Shown: positions 36,292 through 48,352 of the stretch, piece after piece
Layout: every line of letters starts with the position of its first letter
Position numbering within the stretch: position 1 is the first letter of the stretch
DNA from: Polytrichum commune
Taxonomy: Eukaryota; Streptophyta; Polytrichopsida; Polytrichales; Polytrichaceae
Assembly: GCA_950295325.1 (NCBI GenBank)
Contig: OX485806.1
Span: 2,046,001-2,110,000, forward strand
Direction of reading: 5' to 3'
DNA: 64,000 bases
The notes under the pieces: model-generated
The model's input: the letters and a program-made list of their open reading frames with translations, nothing else
The model's database searches: none
Told to the model about the DNA's origin: nothing
Translations under genes and position numbers: made by a program

Positions 36292-36418
36292 CCGGCTAAT
36301 TGCCAAGGTTTCTGGAGGTGGCTTAGATTTTTCAAATTTTACCCGGAAGTGGCCTAAAGACTGCAAAATTTATCGGCTAATAGCCCCCATTTCGTAATGT
36401 GTTTAGGCAATTAGCCGG
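36292..36418. mobile_element. Short MITE-like element with 13-bp terminal inverted repeats
   Basis: CCGGCTAATTGCC at 36292-36304 is exactly inverted at 36406-36418 (GGCAATTAGCCGG). An internal degenerate copy, ATCGGCTAATAGCC, lies near 36373. It is about 127 bp long, non-coding, and without a clear target duplication. Confidence 0.5.
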
Positions 36419-36579
36419 CAATTTTTTTTTCATTTATACAATTTCCGGAAGGTCTAAAGTGTGGCCGGTTTTATATTTTGGTGGTGGATGTGTCATGATC
36501 ATTTATTCAATTTTTTTTGAATTAATGTGGATTAATTCAATGTGGGCATTCATTCTCCATTTATTGTCATCTAAATAGT

Positions 36580-36633
36580 ATCCTTAGCAGGATTTGAACC
36601 TGGCAAAGCTCCTACCATATTAGAGCTAAGGAT
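36580..36633 (-). other. tRNA-like sequence lacking an anticodon arm
   Basis: On the minus strand, 54 bases begin ATCCTTAG and end CTAAGGAT (8-bp perfect terminal stem). Between them are an A-box-like TAGCTCTAATATGG with a GCTC/GAGC D-type stem, a 5-base joint, and a T-arm CAGGTTCAAATCCTG with a canonical B box (GGTTCAAATCC). The anticodon arm is absent, so it cannot decode. It may be a tRNA pseudogene, a SINE relic or a tRNA-like structure. Confidence 0.4.
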
Positions 36634-36789
36634 TTAGCCTTCGAAAAATACAAGCACCACAAAAGGGTCTAAGTATTATTCGGAGGCTAGTTAGTATTGA
36701 AAAGTCACGAGATTTGCGTACCATTGCCGTTAGTATCAATTGCCCCAAACGAACAAGGCACATCACTCATACTCACTGTATTAGGAGAA

Positions 36790-38946
36790 TTCAAATAAGA
36801 AGAAGGATTAGCATACAAAAACCGACACTTACTGTCTTTCTTCTAAAGTGGGATAGCATCACAAATTATGTCATCTACCTCTTCATCTGGCCCTTCCAAG
36901 GCAATTCGCAGCATTGCATCGAGATTCCTACTACCCAACCTATTTCTAACTTTGGTATTGATCAAATTTTGTACACTGAAAACACGCTCACATGTCGCAG
37001 TAGAAACACATTACACATGAGCTAACTCTGCAAGAATAAGGAGGTTGGGGTACCGAGCTTGCAAAGCATGATTCCAAGTTATCATGCCCCATAAATCTCT
37101 GAAATTCTTATCCTCCCATTCCGTAGTACACTGAAGCTTGAAGACTAAGAATTCACGTTTACATGCTGTTTGGTCGACAAGAGGAGGAAGTTTAAAGCTT
37201 CCATGTAAGTGGTCTACTCCATAATGGCACAACAAAGTATCTAATTCTGAAACACACCAATTTTGCAAGCCCACTTGCCCTGAAGGCATATTAGTCGGAT
37301 TCAACATCTTAAAATAAGAAATTAAATTATTGTCACAAAAACGTGCATCAAGGGCAGAACAAACAGCCTATGCAAATTTTTTCTGGACCACGAAAGCCTC
37401 TTCCAAATCAATACCAAGCCTAGACCATATCATTTGAAAGTTGTGAAACATAGAACCCCTCACCTCAGACTGCAATCTTTTCAAGTACCCACCGTGAGGA
37501 CCGTAATCAGGCAGAACATAATAACCAGTGGAATCGTTAAAAACATCAGCATTCAAATAACAGGAATCAACAATGAACATCATAAGAATTTGAACCACTT
37601 CAGTACACACAATACTTCTCACAGTGGTAACATCCACGAACTTCAGTTGAAACACCTTTGATAGCACAACCAACGAGTGAAGAATGTCAACCAAAAAATA
37701 CAGAATATAAATATATTTGAACTGACCCAGTTTTTCCTAAACAGACTTTGCAACAACATCACTGTCATCTTGGAAAAAAATAAGGACAGATTCAATTAAA
37801 TCACAAAAGGAACTGATTGCCTGCCACCTACTTAACCAACGAATTTTGTGATAATGCTTCATAGTTTTTTTTGGAATCAAACAATTGTTTCTGCAAGGTC
37901 GTTAACGCATGCTTGCGCTTACTTGATTTGTGAATAAAAACTTCAAATAGAATTTATCAAAACATCTATTTCAGTGGACAAAACCTTATAATCCAGTGTT
38001 TTGGCAGCATCCAAAGCAACAAGATTCGTGCGGTGAGCGACACAATGGCAAGCTAAGAGAAATGGGTTTATCTCTTTTCGGAGTCGTGTTAAAACACCGG
38101 TTTGAGAACCCACCATGTTGCTGGTTTCATCACTACCAAAGGCCAGTAACTTGCACAAATCCAAATTCCACAACCGTAACTGAGATATGACATAGTCAAA
38201 AATTGAAGCTGAATCTTTCTTACCGCCATCCAACTGTAACAACCCTAAGAAAATAGTTTTGGGCAGACCCTCCTCTAGAATTGTGGCAAACATAACAAGA
38301 TGTCCAGTGACACTGATATATGTAGATTCATCAATCATAATGCCAAAGAATGGAGAATTTTGAATCCTACGAAGTATTTTGTTTTGGATTACTGCAGAAA
38401 TACAGGTTATTAAGTTTTTTCAAGTTTTTTCATCTTGGTACATGCTAGTTGTAATAAAAGCATGGACAGACATCAACAATTTACAGAGTGTAGGGAATTT
38501 GAAATATGGAAGAAACTACTTCCCTGTGAAGTAGGCTGCTTTGAAGAGGGTTTGCAATGCTTCATCACAAGCACGCTGACCAGTGAAAATTGTTTTCTCC
38601 ATGGTTTTTTCGCCGCTGGTGCAGGCCCAAGCAAACCTTTGGTGTTCATTCGATCGAAAATGGTCTGTAAAGGCACTGACTTTGAAATTTTTTGATCTAT
38701 CTTTGGCGTATATTGAGCGGCCACCTTTCTCCCTACAAATCTTACAGAAGATTTTACCTTCAGACGAAGAATAATCTATCCATTGGAATTGAAGCGCCCA
38801 TTGCTCCTTCCACACATCCCGCGTTTGTGCTTGATTTGTGTTGGGACTGTCAACAGAAATGATGTTGTCACTTGTAGAAGAATCAGGGTCTCGGGACTTT
38901 GCAAAGTAGGCATCGCGGATCGACTTTTGTCTCTTAGAAAAACCAC
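36790..38946 (-). pseudogene. hAT-superfamily transposase pseudogene with TTF-type zinc finger
   Basis: The minus strand encodes, in order: a TTF-type zinc-finger region at 38850-38560 (FQWIDYSS, FCKICREKGG, and HFRSNEHQ); a short linker with in-frame stops; the transposase core at 38340-37943 with MIDESTYISVTGHL, FGSDETSNMVG and ACHCVAHRTNL; further pieces at 37700-37370 and 37307-37011; and the hAT C-terminal dimerisation segment, including CERVFSVQNL-like sequence, at about 37010-36840 in another frame. The conserved DES and CVAH features match the ZNF862-like hAT group. A likely intron acceptor (TTTTCAG) lies at 38947. Stops and frameshifts separate the pieces, so it is not functional. 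Terminal repeats were not found. Confidence 0.85.
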
Positions 38947-39139
38947 CTGAAAAGAAACAGAACTCAAAATTCAACTGAAGTATGAAAAAGAAAGCTGAAG
39001 GAACTGAAAACACCGCACCGCCCCGCCCCGCCCGCCCGCGCTCACTCCTTCTTCTTCTCTGTCTTTTTTTCTTTCTTTAAGGATGTCTGGTGGGTTTAGG
39101 GCAAGGGTTATGGGTTTTATTCCGGCAAAGGTCAAACTC

Positions 39140-40375
39140 CAAAATATATTTATGAGGTGTACAAGAAAATTTGGATAGACCGAGTTAAACACAAATTACA
39201 AACATCAAAAGACAATTTTCTTTCTTTACGGGATATTAGATATTATGAGGGACGACAAATGATGGGTATTTGGTACCGAAATAAAAACGATGCCTTAAAT
39301 GTTCATATGGGGGCACTTGAAAATCAAGACCCCGTATTTTTCTCTCAAGATAGAGATGATGTCGTAGGATATACTTTCATTTTAGACATTCAAATGCAAT
39401 GGCAATTCTAGGCGATATTGAGATGGGCTAATTACGGAGCAATTTCAATGGATGCCACATTTGGTACCAACCACATGAAATTCCATTTGTTCACTTTGAT
39501 GGTATTCGATGATTTTCACAATGGCGTGCCAATTGGTTGGGTCATTACATCAAGATAAAAAGAAAACGACTTAATCCAATGGTTGACGGCGTTGCGTGCG
39601 AAAACGATTACAGTTTAACCCAAATGGCGTCCAAGTTGTTTTATCGTTGATGATGCAATTCACGAATGGAATGCTATAAAGTACGTAATATTCCCGCCGT
39701 CTTTCATTTTGCTTTGATTAGTTTTTGTTTCATTTATTTGGCATTTACAAACAAGTTTATATTTTGTGTAAATTTGTGTGGCGGGATGAAAATGTTCATA
39801 TATTTCTTTGTGCGTGGCACATTCTCCAAAATTGGAAAAAAATGACAATTTCGAAGATCAAGGATGTTTCTTTACGGAATCTCGTATCCAACGAATGTCG
39901 AATGTGGATGTACGCACAATTAGGACATAAAGAAGACGAACAATTATTTTTCGATCCGATCATCTTTTGTGTTAAAAATGCATGGGAACATGGTGGTCAC
40001 GTACTTCAAGATTTTGCTGAATATTTTTTTTTACATTATTTTCCAATTATAGATACATTACATTATTTATATTCATATTATTTACATATTTCCAATTTTA
40101 TTTTGTCGTACAAACATATTCACATACTTAAGGTGTAGTATTTTCCAACATTATGGATTTTTGGAATTTCGTAGATCTTTGGACCGTTGGCATTCGGAAG
40201 GTACCGCACTCCAATATGGACACTCAACTCAACTTCAATATGGGGCGGACGTTGAAGGAACGGATGAAAGACCGAACGATTAGCTACGTTGGTTTACTTC
40301 GGCCGGATTCTCTTCCGCCAAGAATGGACCCTCCACGGAAGCCACGAGCATCTACGAGGTTGGCATGACGGAAAT
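39140..40375 (+). pseudogene. MULE/FAR1-like transposase remains
   Basis: Plus-strand fragments at 39157-39411, 39412-39680 and 39770-40040 carry the pattern of Mutator-like transposases: a helical N-terminal part ending VGYTFILDIQ; the catalytic-core stretch AISMDATFGTNHMKFHLFTL followed by a GWVITS end; an IVDDA motif; and a downstream FLCAWHILQNWKK block. At least two in-frame stops (near 39556 and 39618) and a frame change interrupt it. It lies back-to-back with the hAT relic, whose reading frame begins at 38946 on the other strand. The Pro/Arg-rich tail at 40153-40368 may be the C-terminus. Confidence 0.7.
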
Positions 40376-40539
40376 TAAGTTAACGGAATGAAATGGAAAA
40401 TTAGATTGTACATGGTTTGTTCACGTATATGATTTATAAAGGGCATTTGTATCGTCGTCGCAGCAATAAAGTTATTACTTGTATAATATGTTGTATCACT
40501 TCTATGATTTTTTTATTTTATTTTAATATCTAGGAAAAA

Positions 40540-40700
40540 TTATTGACAGTCGGACGCGGGGAGAAACGGGCCGGATGGGATTGGGAACGGGGCGGAGGGG
40601 CTAGAAACAGGCCGGGACGAGGCGGGGAACGAGGAGCGGATAGAGGGGCGGACGGGGGTATATAAGTGGAGGGGATCACTTTATATACCCCACTTCATTC
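40540..40700. repeat. GC-rich block ending in a TATA-containing hairpin
   Basis: A G-rich tract made of short GGGCGG/GGACGGGG-like units (40545-40655) runs into a palindrome: GGGGTATATAAGTG at 40655-40668 and its near-exact inverse CACTTTATATACCCC at 40677-40691. Each strand therefore has a TATATAA box. This may be the end or promoter of one of the nearby transposons. Confidence 0.5.
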
Positions 40701-43521
40701 TTTGTAGGCGTTCGGACAGCCCTCCTATGAAAAAGAATGCGGGGCAGCGGAGCACTCGTGGGAGTGTGGGGTCCCTTTTTGGCGACTCTTTTTCATAAAC
40801 AGTATTACTCATGTGTTTTGTGAGTGTGTTCATGGTGGCCTTTTTTTTAGCACATTCCTTTGACACGCTAAGTCAACAGACCTCTGCGTGAGCGCGGATA
40901 GTGGGGTGCTCGAAGGGTGTGTTGAATTTTTGAACTTTATTTTTGAACTTTATTTTTTAATTCATTCCACATCAATATTTTTTGAAGTGTATGCTTCGAT
41001 GTTTTTCTAGGACTATTATGAAGTGAAATTAGTATTTTGAAAATTAGAATTCTAAATTAGACTTCGAAACTACAATTGGGGTGGATACATGGAAGTGGAG
41101 GATCTACAGACATGGCAATTCGAACATCAGGGGAGCCCAAAAAATATGCACGCAAGGTCGCTGGGATGGAATGGGATGTTTATGATGACGACACCCAAAA
41201 AATCAAAACAAGTTGGAAGAATATACCACAGCCGCGGTCAGTAAAATTACAATGCAGTACGTGAGCTCCCTCACTTTGATCGGTTGTAGCTAGATTCTTG
41301 TCACGAACGACATTGCAAATCCAAAAAGTGCGAGTTATATCCAGCTTGAAGATATGGAGACAAAATGGAGATTTCTAACAATACTTAGAAATGTCTCCAA
41401 TTTAGAAAGATGGCCCAATAGTGCAATTCCGAAGTTTGAGGCATATATAATGTATGCGTAGCACGTGTTGCAAGTAAGAATGGATAGGTTAAGTCAATGT
41501 GCTCTGAACGACAAGAAATTTGAGGGTATTAGAATTGCATTCATTAAGTTCCGTGTGGTTACACAGGAATCCCAAACTAGTGGATTAGCTTGGGACCACA
41601 ATTCCATAGGGTCGGCAACCAAAAATGCCACGTCGTCTTGGTCGAGCAGACAATGATATGGAGACGGTAATCGAATAGGCGCTTGCAATTATAGATGACG
41701 GCATAAAAGATATGGAAGATCAAGAGAACATGACAGAAGTTAAGGTCAACAACTTGATGAACGGGGTGGTTAACGAGGTGAATTCGGAGCGGACACATAA
41801 GAGAGCATAGTGGAAGAATTGCGTAAGCACCATGCTGAGGAAATTCGTGAGATAAAATAAGGATTCTCGATTTGAAAAATCAAGTTGCAACGTTTGACTC
41901 TCATAATATTCTATCACAAATTAGTACAACGTAAAATGATAGCATGACCGTCTTTCACGTAAAAAGGCATCACGACGAAATATAATAAACAATGCAATAA
42001 CAATACTGGATGCTCTTCCTCAAACAACACTGAGACAAAAAATAAAAATTGATAGTATGCAACAATTACTAGCACGTTCTAAGTGGTTAAATATGAGACA
42101 ACCTTGATGTCATACAAAAGAAATTATTTGTAAAAAAATTATTTTCTATTAAATAAGAAATAGAAATTATTTATATATTAATTACTTTATAAATAAGAGA
42201 CGTTGCATATCGAAAATTTTAAAATATATATATTATTCAAAACAACTTCATCACTTTAGAATAAAAAGTCAATGATTAAATAAATTAGGAAAAAAAATTA
42301 ACTGACCTAATTAATATTTATGCATATATAATATCAAATCTTATGAATATGTTTTTTATATTCATTTCTTATAAGTTTTATTCATATATAATATTTTCAA
42401 AAAGATAAATTATAGGTCAAAAATATGAACTTTATTTATAATATTCTAATATATAATATTCAAATTCTACCAATTTCTTTTTTGAATCATAATGATAATC
42501 CTCTATTATTTAATATTATACGACATTATTATCTATCCAATAAGTTCATTGACTCATTCTATTCTCAAAATTTAACGAATCAATTTACAAAAGTTATTTA
42601 TTTTTAAACTTTTATATTATATTTCTAAGCCTCCAAATTGAAATTTGAGACATAAATACATAAGATTAAACCGATTTTAAACTATGTGATAGACACGAGA
42701 CATTCGACATACATTTTGCAAACCCTAGTTGGTGCAGTGTTACAAACTGTAGGTGATACGTAGGAGAATCTTCTGATGGCCAAGCAGTGGAAATGGCATC
42801 TTGGCCTAATTCAACAAGAACTTCCTCGGTCACAATCAACAGTAGGCCGCAATCAATTGTACGTCACATGTGGCAAGAGAGAGACGTGATGCAAAAAAAG
42901 AACTAAATATTACATCTGGCCTTAGCAGAATCCGTCAATAATGCAAGAGAAGAGAAGTTCAAGGCCGAGCATGAGATTGAGGCATTACGGGAAGTGTCTA
43001 CCAAATTAGCCTTTGACCTCGAGCGGTTACAAACAGAGTTAGTTTTGAGCCAAACATAGACCGTTCCAACTCAACAGGTTCAAAATAATGTAGCTTTCAC
43101 ATAGTATATTGAATCTTTAACCTTGGATTTCAATGTTCAAAAAATACATGTCCAAGTTTCTCTTAATGAAAGAAATGTACTCCGTAGCCAACTTCAAGTG
43201 ATAGATTATATTGCACAGGGTAAGGACATTAAGTGGACAGTAAAGAAAATTGAACTCCACATATAGTTATTAAACGTCCCACAACAACTTGCAACGGCAA
43301 CCAACCAGGCATATCCACCAAATCAATCTCAAGACAAAAGATTCATCACGAAGACATAACAAAGAATTGAAATGGAAGACAACATTAAGATAAAAGTTAA
43401 CATTATATTTTAGGAACCTAAATATCTATGGTAAACAAACCCGTCAAAAATTGATCAGTTGATCATAAAAATGTAAAAATGCAAAAAAAATTAAAAAAAT
43501 TAACAAAAATTAAAAATTAAA

Positions 43522-43579
<58 letters not shown>

Positions 43580-43900
43580 TTATAACTTGAAGTCATTTTT
43601 TTCCTTAATGCAATTAGTTGTTAGAACGTCCACTAGTTTGTTTATATTGTTTTACTACAAAACAATTTATTTAGTAGTAATAATTATTCGGTATTGGTAA
43701 CTTAGTTGATCAAAAAATGACTCGTGTCGCAACCCTTGCTAGCTCCCTTAACATTAAATAGTTAATATGATGAGAACCAACCCTCCTACTTTGCTTTCGG
43801 GACTCACCACTTAATTGGTAACCCATTCTTAGATGTAGACTTTCATCCATGGAAGTCCAATCTTATATTGATCATTGCATTGCCGGAGCAACACTATAAC
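40700..43900. other. Degenerate, AT-rich transposon-like sequence
   Basis: Short protein-like stretches on the plus strand (41100-41270, 41465-41660, 42900-43370) are broken by many stops and resemble no family I can name; the last looks like coiled coil. An (AAC)n microsatellite lies at 43523-43578. There is no intact gene. Confidence 0.4.
43523..43578 (+). repeat. (AAC)n microsatellite
   Basis: About 18 uninterrupted copies of the trinucleotide AAC/CAA, following an A-rich ATTAAAAATT stretch. Its perfection suggests it is polymorphic. It is not within any recognised gene. Confidence 0.97.
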
Positions 43901-45960
43901 AACCCGAACCATACTAGGCAACTATGGCCTCACATTGGGCCAATGCCCATGGAGGCCGTGCCGTTCGGCCTCGGATGGGTGAGGCCACACCACCTCACCC
44001 ATATAAGCCTCTAGAACTCTACGCGGGGCCCCTACCCCACCATCAAGAAAACTTCTTGTCTCTCTACCAAGAGTTGGGGCCAATTGGACATTTTTCCTTA
44101 GCCGTTGGGCCTAGAAGCCCCCGGCAGCTTTAGACCATCGTAACCTCCTTACGTTATCTCTAATGCTAACAAACGACCACTCCATCTTCATATACGCTTC
44201 ATTCGGGCAAGTATTGAGGAAGTTATGCTTGTTTAAACCTTGACAGTCCCGGTAGCCACTGCCAGGCCATTGTTGTATCAAAGCCTTGTCCCGGGACAAC
44301 GCCCCACTCAAATTGCCATAATTCCTAGCTCACACCTCCGATTGAGGTGTTCATGAGCATTCTAGAATCTAAACGTCATAAGCTACGCATAGCTTATGGA
44401 CTTACCCTCGTGCCTCCTAGTCTCCGTGGGTGGGAGGCGTTCCCAACGCCCGGGGCCCTCACCCACACTAGGATCACTTGGGCCCTCTCACCAACGGCAC
44501 CACAAGTCTCGGGTGTCACTCCGGGGTCCCCCTTGTGCCCATGGTGTTTTGGGCACTCCTTATGGAGAGGTGCGCGACATTGTAGGTGCAAATTTATAAA
44601 ATAGCATTGCAAGTTTTTTATTTGTTGACCGTTTTTAATAACCTCAATGTGCTAGCTGGTCATGAACTAGATACAGGGCAAAAACATGTCAAGACAACTA
44701 GTTGCAGTGTTTTGACAAGGTGGCAACCTACCAAGTTGACTCACTTAGTAGGTAGTTGTTTTGAAGTATATAAGGTTTGTCCTAGAGCCTTTTGGCTCTC
44801 TTAGTACATATATGCGAAGATAGCTTAGACTCTTAGAGATGGTGTGTATGCTTGTGAGTTTTATATCAGGACAGGTAACGTCTTGGAAATGTATGGCAAT
44901 CCGGATGGACCACAGTCCTAAAAAAACAAGTAGTAAAATGTTGAAAGAGGGATTTGAATAATAGATTCATCGTGGGTATTCTCCTATTATTGCTCTTCTT
45001 GTAAGCTAACTTAGTCCTTAGTTGTGACAAGATGTAGGTGTTGAATGTGTTACTAAAAAGGTGCATCGGACAACTTGTGATGTAGTACCAAAGAATGCAT
45101 TAGAAAGTTGAATGGGTGGATATGCACGGATGTGACACTCATGGGAGGATGTCCAAAGCAAGTAGTCAGAATGACCTAAAAAAAGTACCATAGGTTGGTA
45201 GAATGTTAGAGAAGTCAGATGCGGGCTCGGTTTGCAAAAGACACCTCCAAAAGTTAGCGGATCTTACCAAAAACGTGAGCTGGTCGGAAATATGAAAGTG
45301 GTCATAATGGCCCACAAACTCTACCATAGGTTTGTAGAAGGTTAGAGATGACACATCCAATCTTACATTGTAGAAACGACCTCCAGAAGTTGGTCAATCA
45401 GACCAAAAACGTGAGCTAGTGGGCAGTGTCCCGGGACATATTTTCAAGCCTTAAACGGAAGTTTTAGGGATTATACATCAAATGAGTTTTCCAGGGATGA
45501 AGGACTAGCTTGAGAGGTGTTTTTACAAGGCTTGAATGTGACTAGCAACGAACTAGTTAATGGAGCAAGGAACGAGTGCGAAAACCCATTAACAACGTCC
45601 GTCTTCGCTTTGTCTCTAACATCACCATGATACCAAGCTTAAACCGCTATGATATCACATGTAACGTATCTCTACGTTACGCCCCGCATCTTACCTCACG
45701 TGGCACTCCACGCCTAGCTGCATAAGTCACTTGCACAATTAATTTACGAGTTTTTCTAAACCCTTGGCCTTCACCAAGTTAGTACTCACTCATGAGGTCT
45801 TCCTGGGCCACGAGCCACCAAAAACACAATCTTCATTAAAATGAAAGTTTTCTAGTGAATTGAGAGTACATAAAGCAAACTATTAATCCAATAATGAAAT
45901 GAAAACCACTGGAAAGTTGTAGAGTACAGGTAAAAAAACAACATTTGCTTTTCCGCCGTA
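43900..45960. other. Gene-free repeat region with a short tandem duplication
   Basis: No recognisable gene. A unit of about 130 bp is repeated twice at about 45165-45290 and 45295-45425, sharing TACCATAGGTT.GTAGAA and CCAAAAACGTGAGCT. The 44.0-44.6 kb stretch is GC-richer, with short open frames on both strands. Long-terminal-repeat boundaries could not be found. Confidence 0.5.
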
Positions 45961-45972
45961 AATTCCGCCATA

Positions 45973-46383
45973 GTTTCCATTAAAATGAGAGTATGTTAAG
46001 CTGGGAAATCGACTCATTTAGGTCGACTCAACCTAAATTGACAACATATTGTCCTCATTTAGGTCAACTCAACCTAAAATGACTAACATATTGTCCTCAT
46101 TTAGGTCGACTCAACCTAAATTGACTAACATAAGTATCCTCATTTAGGTCGACTCAACCTAAATTGACAACATAATGTCCTCATTTAGGTCGATTCAACC
46201 TAATTTGACAAAATTTTGTCCTCATTCAGGTCGAATCAACCTAAATTGACAACATAATGTCCTCATTTAGGCATGCATTTAGGTCGACTCAACCTAAATT
46301 GACAAAATATTGTCCTCATTTAGGTCGATTCAACCTAAATGAGTCGATTTCCTAGCTTAACATACTCTCATTTTAATGGAAAC
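45973..46383. mobile_element. Foldback transposon carrying a hairpin-forming minisatellite
   Basis: Terminal inverted repeats of about 50 bp, with one mismatch, begin GTTTCCATTAAAATGAGAG and are flanked by TA on both sides (45971-45972 and 46384-46385), as in Tc1/mariner-Stowaway elements. The interior is about seven and a half tandem copies of a 41-43-bp unit starting TCATTTAGGTCGACTCAACC. Each unit contains two small palindromes, TTTAGGT..ACCTAAA and GACAA..TTGTC. The inner ends of the inverted repeats merge into the repeat unit. Confidence 0.85.
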
Positions 46384-46789
46384 TACACGTCTGAAGTATA
46401 ATCTAGTATTTATCAACCTAACATGACTTTTAGGTGTCCAAATGGCCAATATTATTTTGAGAGGATCCCACTCTCTCAAAATATTGAATATCGTGTTCAA
46501 ACTAGAACTCGCATATAACTTAGCTATGGTCTTCTACCAAATATATACATGTGGAGGATGATTGAATTTAGCACCTCATACAGGAGTGTACTAACTACTC
46601 TGGTAAGGCCACGTGTTGTCTGTGATTTATTTTTATAGCCCCGACGAAGATAAAGAAGTATTGTTCACCCTTTTTAGTATGACATGTTTGGGAAACACAT
46701 AAAATGTCGTATTATCGAGGTGTCATCTTCTCGTTAATATGACAAATGGCGTAAGATTGTCATACTAAGCGGACATTAAGTTCTCCCAT

Positions 46790-47240
46790 ACGAACTATGG
46801 GGGGTGTCATATCCGGGCGGGGGCAACCTTTTGGGAAATTTCTGAACCCGACCGAAAACTACTGCCCGCCCCACCCAACTTCGAAAAAATATTGCCCTTG
46901 CATTCTTGAAGGCCGCTTGGCTACAAATCCCATATTGAGTGCACTTCACCTTCAAGGTCTAAAATCCAATATATATGTGCACTTCCAATTAGTAAATAAG
47001 CAATTCATTGGAATTTCATTCTGGAAATGAAACCATCAATGAAGCACGTAATTAACTTGGAGGTAAATAAAATTACAAAATCCTCATTAACCATTGAGGT
47101 TATAATTTTTGTGACTTCCCATTTGAAATTGTCTTTGTCATTCTAAAATGACACTTAAATTTAGTGTCCTGATTTAATATGTATATTTTATAATATTTTA
47201 GGAACACCACCTACTTTCACAATTATTCATACACAATTAT
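46790..47240 (+). repeat. Dispersed repeat R2, copy 2
   Basis: Second copy of the element at 240-715, in the same orientation, with many point differences and small indels. The divergence suggests an old dispersal rather than a recent segmental duplication. Confidence 0.8.
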
Positions 47241-48303
47241 TAATTAATGTAATACTGGAATTATTTAATTAATGCTCAACTTCGAAAAACACGAGATTGG
47301 ACTTTGGTTGTTGCTGACATTGAGATGCACAAGTACAAGGGAGTAATGAAGTTGGAGTAAACGTATCATGGTGTTGAGTTAGAAACAATTATATAGGATA
47401 GGCATTGATTCATGAATACATTTGCACTAAGCTCATCATGATTTATATATCAACTTCACATCCATCGAATTGAGCGTATCATACTAACACAACTCCTTAG
47501 GTATGACTTGCGTCCTTGTATCGAAATATCTAAGCCAAATATTGCTCATATAAACTTTAATATTTTGATCACCAACATAACGTCTCCAAGCTTTTAAGGC
47601 AAAGAACTATCACATGTAATTCCATTTGTTGGGTCGCCACCTTGGTTGGCTACATGTGAATTCTTATTTTCATACAACACCAGTTGTTCGTTTAACATAT
47701 ATACCCTTCGATGGCGAAACTGCTCGCATCAATGTGCGTAGATAAAACATGATACATAATCTTTAAAAAAAACATTAAAAAACTTATATACCTTAAAATA
47801 TATCAAATTAAATTTGTTCATTCTGTAGGCACATCAATTAGTAAATGAATTAATTTGTTTTGAAAAGAAAATAAAAATTCGAGTAAATTATTTAAACAAT
47901 AGATACATGAATTAATATATTGTGATTAGAAAAACTATGAGTATATATTCCTTTAAGTTATTTATAAATATATTTTATATTTTCATATCTAAATCATTTA
48001 TATCAAGATTTCTTTGTTATATAGCACGTTTTATTATATTAGAAATGAGGGCTTGGAAGAAAGGTAGAATGGTACTAATAATGTGTATACTACATTTTAA
48101 AACCCAAATTATAAGGGTCTTTTAGTATGTGTTTTTAGGATGATGCATTTATATTCTAGGGTTATTGTTACTAGAGTCAATACCCTTAAAAAGATAATAT
48201 TTAGAAGAATAAATGTTCTCAATACAATCTCATAATTTTAAAATTTGAAGACCCAAAATTCTGAAATGCTCCATACATTGATCATATGCAATATATGACC
48301 TAT

Positions 48304-48352
48304 TATATATATATATATATATATATTTTGTGTGTGTGTGTGTGTGTGTGTG
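48304..48352 (+). repeat. (TA)n(TG)n compound microsatellite
   Basis: About eleven TA units followed directly by about twelve TG units. It lies in non-coding sequence. Confidence 0.95.

Noticed and set aside
44347..44604. Overlapping open frames on both strands in the GC-richer 44-kb stretch
   Set aside because: Mutually overlapping in several frames with no family match; explained by base composition.
43523..46383. CRISPR-like array (regular 41-43-bp units with palindromes at 46.0-46.4 kb)
   Set aside because: Units are contiguous with no unique spacers, they sit inside inverted terminal repeats, and the genome is eukaryotic.
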